Positions 15,729 through 25,700 of a stretch of 36,620 bases of DNA are shown here, piece by piece. Under the pieces are notes generated by a model that was not told the origin of the DNA, searched no databases, and worked only from the letters and a program-made list of their open reading frames with translations. Made by a program: the position numbers and the translations under genes. Numbering within the stretch: position 1 is the stretch's first letter; each line of letters starts with the position of its first letter. The stretch is from Candidatus Iainarchaeum sp. (GTDB taxonomy: Archaea > Iainarchaeota > Iainarchaeia > Iainarchaeales > DTGL01), in assembly GCA_017608575.1 (NCBI GenBank), contig JAFCFP010000003.1:1-36620 (forward strand). The letters run 5' to 3'.

Positions 15729-18700
15729 TCAGGAAGAGCCAATGCACTCTTCTCCGGCTTTAAGGCTCTTGCTGAAATCCTCAATTCCGCCAGCATAATC
15801 CAGTTCAGCGGGATTCCACCAGTAAAGGCTTTTTGAACCGGAATTTGAAACACAGATTTTTTCATCTTCAACCAGTGAGAAAAGGCTTTCAATAGAATCA
15901 ATATGGCTCAAAACGCTTTGGTCATTCCACTCCATGCCCTTTATTCCAGATAATTGTATTTCACTGCTTTCCTTACCATCAGGCAAAACAAACACTGCAT
16001 TTGGCGTTTCTAACTTTAAAATAATTTTTTTGTTCACTGGCGTGAAAAACAAATTGCTCAAATAAATCGTGCCGTTTTTGAAGGCAGAAGGCCACTCCAA
16101 GTAATAAGAATTATTCGAAAAACCATCCGGTGAATAGTAAAACACTTCGCTTATTGGTTCAGCCGAGAAATCCAAGCATTGCCCCAAGCCAGTCCAAAAC
16201 GCGAGAGCGCTTCCGGCTTTTATTGGCTCTGCTTCCTCAAAGAGCCTGTATTCAACCCTGAAAGGCCGGCTTGTTTTCACATGGGTGAATTTCATTATAA
16301 CAGGCGTTGCATAACCCGGCGAGAACTCAAAGCGAGCATTGTCACCGGTTTTTTCAACTGCAAACACTGTTCCGCGTGTTTCCATTTTGCTGTTAATTTT
16401 GCTTACGCTTTGCTCAATTGAAGTACTTATTTCACTCAAGGCATTGGAGTTCGCTATTTTTTCAAGGGCAATTCCTTTCTCTCCGCCTATGAGTTTTATT
16501 GCCTCGCCTTCAGGCAAGAAGTCAACTCCATAGCCTTGTCTTCCGTTTTCTGTTTTAACACCAACTAATCCATCAAACGGGATGTAATAAAAAATTGAAT
16601 TAGGGCTTGGCTCTTTGAGTTTGTAGAGTTCAACTTCAATGTTTGCATCAGGTTTGCCGTTTTCAAAGAAACTCCACTGTTTGTCGAAATCAATGCCAAT
16701 GAACACTTCATAGGTTCCGGGAGAGCTTAAGGAAATGCTTTCAGTGTATTTTTCTTTAATGGAAATCCTTTTGCCTTCAAAGAATTCTGACAATTCATCG
16801 CTTCCTCCAGCAAACCAATCAGGGGTTTCAAAGAATTGTCCTGAAGAATAATACTGTGCAAAGTCCTCCAAAAAATCTTCATTAAACGAATCCCTTTCAA
16901 GCAATGCCTTGAAATCAAAAAGCTTTCTCAAAAACTGCATTTTTTCCTCCCTTGTTTGGCCAGGCCAATTACTTGGAAACTGTGCATTTGCTGTAACAAA
17001 TTCTTTCCAGTTTGGAATATCCCTGTTAATAAAATAGTCAATTATTGGGTGGCCTTCCATTTTTTTGGTTGAATATTTGAGCCAGCACTGCTGCGATGAA
17101 TTGCTTACAACAAAGTAAATTGTTGCAACTCCTTGGTCTTCATCAATTGAAGCGCTTTCAACAAAAGCGCTTGCAGTGTAAAAAGAAACACCGCTTTCAT
17201 TCAAATCCGGAAAACTGCATTCAACAGTGTAGCTTTTCTTTGAACCAATTACCGGCGTTGAAACAAGGCACTCATTTGAGTAATTATTTGGGCCTGAAAG
17301 AGTGATTTTTACATCAGCATAAGCGGTTTCCGGTGAATCGTTTTTTACAAGCGCTCTTATTGTTGCATTTTGCTGTTTTACTTCAAAGTTAATGTTTTTA
17401 ACACCGATTTTTCCGTTTTCAACTTCCCTGTCACTTTTGTCCCTGCCGTGCTCTTCAATAAATTTTTGAATTTCAACTTCTGCTGGATCCAGTGGACATG
17501 AAAAATAATAATTGTTTTCTGCAAAGAATTCGTCCAGCATGTGAATCCTTTTGCTCAATGCAATACTGAACTGTGTTGCATCGCAATAAAACGCTTCTGG
17601 GTTGTCAGCATCACAGCTGTTCCATGCAATTGCCGAGTCATCCCAGCTCCAGGAAAGCTTGATTCTGGGCAATGCATTTTTGCCAGTATAGCCAACCCTT
17701 GAACCCATCAAGCAAGGAATTGCCTCTTTTGGGGCAGGAATTGCAACATCATTCAAATCAAAAGAGCTGCCAGTAACCAATTTCAAGTGGAATTTTTGGG
17801 AATACTCACTTGAATCAGTATCAGGCACATTAAACGGGCCAAATTCAGCACTGTTCATTGAAACAATTGGCTTTATATGCAATGGATCACCATGAATGTG
17901 TTCCGGCAACTTAACCGTTAAAATGCCATATTCTGGCAATGGATCTTCTACATGGGAATTATTTACAATAGTTAACGCGCTCACTTCTTTTTTCTCTGAC
18001 AAAATTTTCTCCATTTTTGAATTGTTTAATTCAATGGAAAAATTGCTCAGAGAAATTCCCGCTGTAGCTTCTTCCAGCCGCATTACATAATCTTGGAGTG
18101 GAAATGACTGCTTTTCAATCTGGCACTCAGGTCCAAAAATATATGAAGCAGATTGAAATACTGCTGAGGCGCCGGCCATCACTGCAGCACAAGCAGTCAT
18201 TGTAAAAATATTTCCGGTTGCAGAACAAGCTGCAAAACCGCTTCCTGCAGCTGTCAGCACGTTTCCAAAGTATTCCTGCATGGAAAATTTATTTTTGGCC
18301 ATTTCATTCATGACAATGTTCCAATGGCATTCCTTGGGAGGGTTTTCTGGATGCTTGCATTCAGTGCAATAATTTGCCCTCACTTGCACTTCCTCTGACA
18401 AATTGGAATTGGTTATTTCAATTGAATCCTTCCAATTGGTTTCTTTTGAAACCACTGCTTCATAACGGCTCAATGAAAGGAAATCTCCCTCGCTTGGCTC
18501 AACCAAAACATCAACAATTCCAACAAGCTTAAACTGCCCGTTTTTTGTACGCACGTGCACTGTAATGCCATACAAGCCAGGAATTTCCTTCCTGTAAACA
18601 CTAATGCTTTTCTCACTCTGCGATTCACTTAATTCAAACTCTTTTGGTGTTACACCAATGCCTCCCTCAGTGTTGCCACTGCATTCGCTGTCACCACGGC

Positions 18701-21700
18701 ATAATTCAACAAACAATTGCACTGGACCACATTCTTTTGATGAAACCAAAAAATCAGTGCTTTCCTCGCTACCCTCAATTTTCACTGCCTGGGTTGGCAG
18801 TTTAAGGCATTCATCCAGATTAATAATGCTTATTTCACTGTTAATTGCTGCAGAGAAATCATTATTCACTTGCACCAAGCCGTCTTTTGAAAACGCTTCT
18901 CCATCAAACCAGACAGTGAACTTGGCGGTTTTCCCCAAATAACCGGTTTTTGGAGTAAATGAAAGAACCGCATTATATGTTCCATATTCGCTTGATTTGA
19001 ATTCCTCGAAGAGTTTTACTTTTTTGCCCGGCCTTAAAACCTCGCTTGCCGAAATACCGCTTGGACTCGTAACAGTCAATTCAACAATTCCCGAAATGCT
19101 TGAATCCCATTCAATTCCAGCCAGAAGAGATTCAAGGTTTACAGGGCGAGAGGCTTGCTCGCATGCATTGACTATTTCAAACTCGGTTGAAGCGCGGTTT
19201 TTTGTTGTAATGGTTTTCCATTCAGGCACTGTTGCGCCGTCCAAATAAATGCAGGGCGCATTATCGGGCATTCCCGCAGTTGAAATGTTAACCAAAAGCG
19301 GAATTTCTGAAGAATACTCAACGTTCCTTTCACTGCCTTCAAAAACAATAACAATCTTCATTTCAAGTGACTTGGATGCTTTCAACAAATCACTGGCTTC
19401 AGGCGAAAGCACTGTTTTTGCAATCTGCAATTCAATTGAATCCAGCGCATTAATCTCTTTCTCTGAATTCAGCATTGAAAAGGAATTCATTGCATCCAAG
19501 TCAAGCAAGCCCTTGCTGTTCCCCAAAATACCGATTTCCTTTATTTTAATATTCATTCCAGAAAGGTTTTCAATTTCAACTGCAAATGTTTCGCTTCTTT
19601 TAATGCCCGGATTGAGTGACGATTCCAAAAGAGAAGGCGTAATTTTTACAATTTCGGTTGTTATTTCCCTTTCAATCTTTTCCGGCGAAAAACCGGCTTT
19701 TTCCGCTTCAACAACCAGTTTTGTTCCAGGCGGTGAAGCAGGCAATTCAATTGAAGCAATTCCAAGCGAATTGGTGTGTTGTATCCAGACATGGCTCTCT
19801 GTGCCGGGAATCCTTCTGGTGAACCTCACTAGCACATTCTCTAATGGTTCTCCTGCAGAATTTTTAACCATTGCATCAATCGGTGTTTTCACAAAAGCAG
19901 GAATTAATTCAGGCGAGGCATCAAGGTAGAGTTTTTCAGCCGAAACAACACCAAAGTCAACCACTTTTTCAAGGGCAATTTTTCCATCAGCCACAAGCAA
20001 TATTTTAAACTGTGAATCCTTTACTTCAACAGGTTGAAAAATCAATTCAATTTCAATCTCTTTGTTCTGTGAAAAATCACCCAAGTCTTCAAGCAATATT
20101 TCATTATTCACTGCTTTCACTTCAATTGTTTGCCCTGAAGCGTTCCTCAAAACCGCTTTCTCAATCCTTAAAATGTTTTCTTTCAAGCCATCAAATTCAT
20201 TCACAATCAAAACCCTGCTTTCGCTGTAAGCACGGGGAGAATTATTCAAAAGAACAAAAGAATAATTATAATCGGAAAAAACCGTTGTAACAAATGGTTT
20301 TTCCAAAAAAAGCCTGTCCTTTTCACTGAAAAGCCATTCACCTGTAATGCAGAAATCCCCTTCACAAGCTGGAGCGCTTCCCTCAAAAAAAACAAGCGAA
20401 TTTGCCTCTGCATAAAGCCCTTCTTTTGATGGAGCATTTTCTTTTTCCCCCAAAACAGCATCAAATGGCTCCCTGTAATATTTGCCGTCCTTTACAGCAT
20501 AAGCCCTATAATGTAGTGAAAGCCGTGTTTTTGGAAGTGTTGTTTGCCTGACTACAAATTCAACAGAAACCCTGAATGATTCCCTTAAAGGATTAATCCA
20601 TTCAATGCTCGCCCATTTGGCTCTACCGCTTGAAAGAATCTCGCGCTTTAAGCCATTTGACGAATCAAATGTTTCACCCAAAATAATTGAATCAATTCCG
20701 GAAGCATTAATGCTGTTTATAAAAAGCGGATCGCTTGCCATGTTTGCTTTGTCACCGGTTCTCACATGAAATCCTATTTTGTCAAACTCCCGTGCATGCG
20801 GCATTGCAACAACAAAAACCGCGTTGTACTTCTTTCCAGCCAAAAGCAATTCCTGCTTTTTACCGTTTTGATAAATGCCTTCAAAAAAAACCATTGGTTT
20901 TTTTCTGAGAGACCTTTGCCTCATTTCCCCTATTACCTCAAAAGAAGTATCAGGCCAGAGCTGTATTTCCTCGCTTTGAAAACTCATATACGCTGGATTC
21001 TCAAAAACAACAAACACTCTTTCATCTGCTTTAAGTGAGTAAAACTTTTCACCTGACACCATTGGAATCTTTCCACTCAGGCTTTGCCCCCTTGAATTGA
21101 ACACTTCAATTTCAGTATTTGGAACAAGTTCTTTGTCTTCATTCAATGCCTTGATGTGCAAAGTGCAGTCTCCAATTACAAGTCTCACAGTAAACTCATT
21201 CAATCCAGCAGGATTAATCAATGAAGAATCCTCAACAGAACCACCGCTTGCCGGGTATTTCACTGCGAATGGAAAAACGCTTCTTTCAATTCTGCCAAGG
21301 GAAAAAAAAGCATAGCCATTAACATCAGTGAATTTGTAGTTTTCCCTGCCATTCAATTCCACAATTCCCTCAGTGTCAGAAAACCTGAACATTACTTTTG
21401 CATTCTCCACCGGCTCATTGTCTTCATCAAGTACTCTTACAATTGTCCTGCCGCTATTTTCCTCGGTTATTTTTTCAAGCATTATTTGAATTTCAGAGTT
21501 AATGTCGGAAACAACAACGCTTTTAGCAAAATAGCCCTCTCCAATGCCGCCTTCCTTTTTTGCTACAATCATGAAAGGACCAGCGTTTTTCACTTTGAAT
21601 TCAACCGTGCTCGCATTCAAGCCAGTGTTCTTTTCTTCAATGAACAAGTCATTCAAATCCTTCAATTTAACTGTTGCGTTTTTTATTCTCGTGCCCGTAG

Positions 21701-22691
21701 CTTTATCCAAAACAACAACCTTTATTGAGCCAATTGTTTTTGGATTCATTTCAATGCTTATTTCGTTCGCCCTGCTGGCTTTAACTTCAACAAAAAGCAC
21801 TCTAGCAGTAGCAAACTCGCTGGTTGGGTCTCCAACAAGCACATTATAAAAAGCAGGCACCAAGTCAGGGAATTCCACTTTTCCGTGGCCATTAGAATAA
21901 GCTTCATTGCTGTAAGAATCGCTTTCAATCCTCACCAAAAAATTTTTCTCCCTCAACAGTTGCCCGGATTCATCAACAATTTTAACCACAAGAGAGCCTT
22001 TCACTGGCTCTTTCTCTTTAAGCCTTAACACTTTTTCGGTTTCACCCTCTCTAAAGCTTGCCAGTGACGGTCTATAGTCAGGGTCTTCAACCCTTACACT
22101 CATAAGCCCGCAGTTAAGAGGCAACAAAACCTCAATTATTCCATCCATGTCTTCGTCAAATTCCCTCCAAGGAGAAATTGCCTTGTTTTCGCATTCAATT
22201 CTTGCCACAATTCGTTTGCCGGTAACAAGCCCCTTTGAATCCTCAAACAAAATGGTCCTCTTCTCTTCAAACCGCTGGGTTTTTTTGAGCTGGAATAATT
22301 CAAGTGAATCAGTAGATCCAACAAAAACAGTGAACTCTGCTTTTTGGAATCCTTTCTTTTCAACAAAAAACCTGACTTTGCTTTTTGCAGGCACTTTTAT
22401 TTCCAAAAGGCCTTCACTGTTTGTTTTAGCTGAATTTTGAGGCAGACTATTAACACTGTATTTAACAATTGTATTGGAAACAGCACTGCCATTTTCATCT
22501 TCAAGTTTAACAGTCAATGAAACAGTTTTTTCTCCTTTAGGCCAAGGAATCAAAAAAATAAAAAAAGCACACAAAGCCAAAGCAACAAATATTGCAAAAG
22601 CAATCCTTTTCCAGCCAACCCTTTCAGCAACTCCAAGAAACGAATCAACAACAGCAAAATAAAGCTCTCTGAGGTTATCACCTAAAGGCAT
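15729..22691 (-). CDS. Giant membrane-anchored Ig/carboxypeptidase-regulatory-like repeat surface protein (paralog A, 2320 aa)
   Basis: N-terminal tail LRELYFAVVDSF, single TM (IAFAIFVALALCAFFIFLIPW), repeats such as SIKVVVLDKATGTRIKNATVKLKD, domains shared with the two neighbouring giants, C-terminal CVSNSGSKSLYWWNP. Confidence 0.88.
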   Translation of the reverse strand: MPLGDNLRELYFAVVDSFLGVAERVGWKRIAFAIFVALALCAFFIFLIPWPKGEKTVSLTVKLEDENGSAVSNTIVKYSVNSLPQNSAKTNSEGLLEIKVPAKSKVRFFVEKKGFQKAEFTVFVGSTDSLELFQLKKTQRFEEKRTILFEDSKGLVTGKRIVARIECENKAISPWREFDEDMDGIIEVLLPLNCGLMSVRVEDPDYRPSLASFREGETEKVLRLKEKEPVKGSLVVKIVDESGQLLREKNFLVRIESDSYSNEAYSNGHGKVEFPDLVPAFYNVLVGDPTSEFATARVLFVEVKASRANEISIEMNPKTIGSIKVVVLDKATGTRIKNATVKLKDLNDLFIEEKNTGLNASTVEFKVKNAGPFMIVAKKEGGIGEGYFAKSVVVSDINSEIQIMLEKITEENSGRTIVRVLDEDNEPVENAKVMFRFSDTEGIVELNGRENYKFTDVNGYAFFSLGRIERSVFPFAVKYPASGGSVEDSSLINPAGLNEFTVRLVIGDCTLHIKALNEDKELVPNTEIEVFNSRGQSLSGKIPMVSGEKFYSLKADERVFVVFENPAYMSFQSEEIQLWPDTSFEVIGEMRQRSLRKKPMVFFEGIYQNGKKQELLLAGKKYNAVFVVAMPHAREFDKIGFHVRTGDKANMASDPLFINSINASGIDSIILGETFDSSNGLKREILSSGRAKWASIEWINPLRESFRVSVEFVVRQTTLPKTRLSLHYRAYAVKDGKYYREPFDAVLGEKENAPSKEGLYAEANSLVFFEGSAPACEGDFCITGEWLFSEKDRLFLEKPFVTTVFSDYNYSFVLLNNSPRAYSESRVLIVNEFDGLKENILRIEKAVLRNASGQTIEVKAVNNEILLEDLGDFSQNKEIEIELIFQPVEVKDSQFKILLVADGKIALEKVVDFGVVSAEKLYLDASPELIPAFVKTPIDAMVKNSAGEPLENVLVRFTRRIPGTESHVWIQHTNSLGIASIELPASPPGTKLVVEAEKAGFSPEKIEREITTEIVKITPSLLESSLNPGIKRSETFAVEIENLSGMNIKIKEIGILGNSKGLLDLDAMNSFSMLNSEKEINALDSIELQIAKTVLSPEASDLLKASKSLEMKIVIVFEGSERNVEYSSEIPLLVNISTAGMPDNAPCIYLDGATVPEWKTITTKNRASTEFEIVNACEQASRPVNLESLLAGIEWDSSISGIVELTVTSPSGISASEVLRPGKKVKLFEEFKSSEYGTYNAVLSFTPKTGYLGKTAKFTVWFDGEAFSKDGLVQVNNDFSAAINSEISIINLDECLKLPTQAVKIEGSEESTDFLVSSKECGPVQLFVELCRGDSECSGNTEGGIGVTPKEFELSESQSEKSISVYRKEIPGLYGITVHVRTKNGQFKLVGIVDVLVEPSEGDFLSLSRYEAVVSKETNWKDSIEITNSNLSEEVQVRANYCTECKHPENPPKECHWNIVMNEMAKNKFSMQEYFGNVLTAAGSGFAACSATGNIFTMTACAAVMAGASAVFQSASYIFGPECQIEKQSFPLQDYVMRLEEATAGISLSNFSIELNNSKMEKILSEKKEVSALTIVNNSHVEDPLPEYGILTVKLPEHIHGDPLHIKPIVSMNSAEFGPFNVPDTDSSEYSQKFHLKLVTGSSFDLNDVAIPAPKEAIPCLMGSRVGYTGKNALPRIKLSWSWDDSAIAWNSCDADNPEAFYCDATQFSIALSKRIHMLDEFFAENNYYFSCPLDPAEVEIQKFIEEHGRDKSDREVENGKIGVKNINFEVKQQNATIRALVKNDSPETAYADVKITLSGPNNYSNECLVSTPVIGSKKSYTVECSFPDLNESGVSFYTASAFVESASIDEDQGVATIYFVVSNSSQQCWLKYSTKKMEGHPIIDYFINRDIPNWKEFVTANAQFPSNWPGQTREEKMQFLRKLFDFKALLERDSFNEDFLEDFAQYYSSGQFFETPDWFAGGSDELSEFFEGKRISIKEKYTESISLSSPGTYEVFIGIDFDKQWSFFENGKPDANIEVELYKLKEPSPNSIFYYIPFDGLVGVKTENGRQGYGVDFLPEGEAIKLIGGEKGIALEKIANSNALSEISTSIEQSVSKINSKMETRGTVFAVEKTGDNARFEFSPGYATPVIMKFTHVKTSRPFRVEYRLFEEAEPIKAGSALAFWTGLGQCLDFSAEPISEVFYYSPDGFSNNSYYLEWPSAFKNGTIYLSNLFFTPVNKKIILKLETPNAVFVLPDGKESSEIQLSGIKGMEWNDQSVLSHIDSIESLFSLVEDEKICVSNSGSKSLYWWNPAELDYAGGIEDFSKSLKAGEECIGSS
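16525..16592. repeat. Near-identical DNA segment shared with 23550-23617
   Basis: 43 bp identical (actccatagccttgtcttccgttttctgttttaacaccaacta), about 66/68 matches over the full segment. Confidence 0.9.
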
Positions 22692-22720
22692 GCCATTCCC
22701 ATTATTCAGTTTTTTTTCTT

Positions 22721-25700
22721 CTATTCTTCAGTGAAAGGCGCAATGCATTGCTGTGGAACGCTCTCCATTGTCTGTCCCAAAGTATTCTCCAAAACCTTTT
22801 CAGGGTTCCAGAAAAATGTTGTCCTTACCTCATTTCCATAGCCTGTAACGCAAACCTCTCCGGCTTCCACGAGTTGAAGAATGCTTTCAATTGATTCAAT
22901 GTTCTGTGAAACTATGCCGTTCAAGTAAACTTGGTTTGTGGCATTAGAAGACGGAGAAATAAAACTCATTGAATCCATTCCCTCAACCGCTTTAAGTATT
23001 GATTCGCTTTCAAGCGGAGTGAAAAACATTGTTTTCAGGAACACGTTTCCCTTTCTTTTAATATTGCACCATTCAAGTCCATAACTGGAAGTGGAAAAAG
23101 ATCCAGCGCATTCGGTCATGCCGACGCCGCCATGCAGGTCAGGTGTTTCCTGGTATGTTTCAGTCATTTCATTGTCTTCAAAATCATAGCAATGCTTTCC
23201 AATGCCAGTCCAAGTGGTAAGATAGCTTCCAACTTGCTGGGGTTCTCCGTCAACAGTAACGCTGTAAAAAGCAAATGCTTTGTCTGACTTGCCGCCGCTA
23301 ACTTTAAGGATTATTGGAGTTGCCTTGCTTGGGCTTAAATTAATTGTTGTTTCCTCCAAGTCAGGGTTTCTCACAACATCCAGTATTACGCCTCTCCTTG
23401 TATTGTTCAGTGTGCGGAAGTCATCAATTCTGTTGGTGTAAACCCATCCGCCTTGCACTGGTGATGAATGAGCAATAGTGCTTGAATAAATCAACTGTGA
23501 TGGATCATTGTTTATTTTAAGCGTTGCCGGGGATTCCTCCCTGAAATTGACTCCATAGCCTTGTCTTCCGTTTTCTGTTTTAACACCAACTAGTCCATCA
23601 AACGGCATGTAATAAAATGGCGAATTCGGCCTTGGAGTGTCAAGCCTGCTTAATTCAACCTCAATTGTTGCATTCGGCTCGCCTTCCCTGAAAAGACTCC
23701 AAGAGTCATCCTTGTACACAATGTCAATATTCACTTGGTATTTTCCCTCTGGAATAAAGTTGTTTCTTTCAATGAAATACGACTTAAAGGACATTAAATC
23801 ATTGTTGGTAAAATACTGTGACAAACCGCCTCCTTCAGTGGAATAATAAGCAGGCGTTCCAAAGAAATCATTCTCGCAGAATTCATCGAAATCATTGCGG
23901 AAATCCTTTGTATAGCCATCTCTTATAAGCAATGCCTTGAAGTTCGAAAGCTTCATTGCCTCCTCCAATGCTGCATTGCCGGGGTTTGCTTTAAGGAAAT
24001 CACTGAGCCTTGAAGTAGAATAAGGCTCACAAACCCTGAAAGCATTTGATGAACTGCCAACGTTAAGCTTTGCATTCAACGAATCATTGCCTGTGTCCAA
24101 GTTTTTGCATTCTTCGGTGCAAGTATTCAGCAATGGATTAATTGAAACATTAACAGAGTAAAGCCCTTCTCCAAGGTTTTCAAAAGAGCATTCAGCAGTG
24201 CTCCTGCTAATCAAATCAATTGAAAGCACTCCATCAGGGCATTCAACAACTGAACCATCTGATTCTTTGACCAGTTGTATAATGGTTTCCACTTGCATTT
24301 CCTTGTTGTTATTGCTTTCAATAGTTGCAATAACCTTTGCCTTCTTTCCATCTTTTTCCACTTTGACGCGTGTTATTGCAACATCTTCTTCTCTGTCACT
24401 CAATGCCTGTGAAACATCTTCAAGCACGCCGCTTTCAGATGGGCAAGTGAAAGTCTTTCCTGCAAGCAATTCATCAATGCGGTGAATCTTCTTCAAGAGT
24501 TCAATGGAAAACTGTGTTGCGTCACAATACGTTTCACCAGCGCCTTCGTCACAAGTGTCCATTGAAATTGCGTTCCAGTTCCATTTAAGCAATATTTTTG
24601 GCATTGCTTCAGCGCCTGTTTTTCCAATTCTTGTCCCAATCTTGCAGCTTTCACCGGGAATGTTAACCGGTTCTGGTTCCTCTGGCTTGTATGAATTGAA
24701 CTGCAAGTGGAATTTTTGGAAATACTTGTCAGCGCTTTTTACTGTTAAATTGCTTCCATCTGCAGCAAATGATTCGGCTTCCTCCTGGCTGTAACCTGTT
24801 TCTTCACAGTTGTCAAACACATTAACAGCATCCCAAAGAGAATTCAATACATCCCACACATTTGAAATCTCCTCGCTTCCACCCGGAGCATAAGTTGTTT
24901 CATAGTCTCTCCTCTCTCCTTCCACTTTAAGAATTCTGTAAATAGGGCTCACTGGATTCTCCTGTGTTACTCCGCCGGAGTTCTGGAATATTATTTCTGT
25001 TTCTTTTCTTCCAAATTCGAGCCCTTCAGTTTTCTCTGTTTTCTCGTTGCTCATTTCAATGCTTATGCCTGGGGCATCGCGGTCCTCGCGCCCGCTTGGA
25101 TACAGTATTCTCAAAGCAGTGATTGCAAGATCGTCTGCCACAACATCAAATGTAATTGTTCCCGCATTCTGAACAACCAAGTAATTGTAAGCAGAGCCAG
25201 CAACCCATCCAACAAGTAATCCTTCCCACATATTGTCAACATTGATTATGTTGCCAAGGCTTTCAGCCAATGGCCCGAGCACTGAGCCAACATCGATTCC
25301 TGCAAATGCCATAAGACCAGTTCTACTGCCAAAAACAGGCCTTTCTTTTGCCATGATTCCGGTTGGAACACAAGTGCCGCCAACACAACAATTATCCGTG
25401 TCAAGCGCTTTCACCATTGGAATTACACTCCAAGTGCAAGTCTGACCGCAAGTCTTTTTCTCGCATTGGCCGGCATCACATGGCACTCCACCCATTTCAC
25501 TGCATGTGAGCAATTCATTGCTGCCTTCACTTTGATCTGTTGGGTTTTCTGAAGGCGGGATCACTTCACTGCCACCTGTACCAGTTTCAGGGCTTGCCTC
25601 TTCACTGCTTGTTTCAGGGCTAGGGCTTGGCTCAATTGCTGGCTCGTTAACTGTTTCGTTACTTGGATTTGAAGTATTTGCTGTGTTTGTGCTAGTTGCA

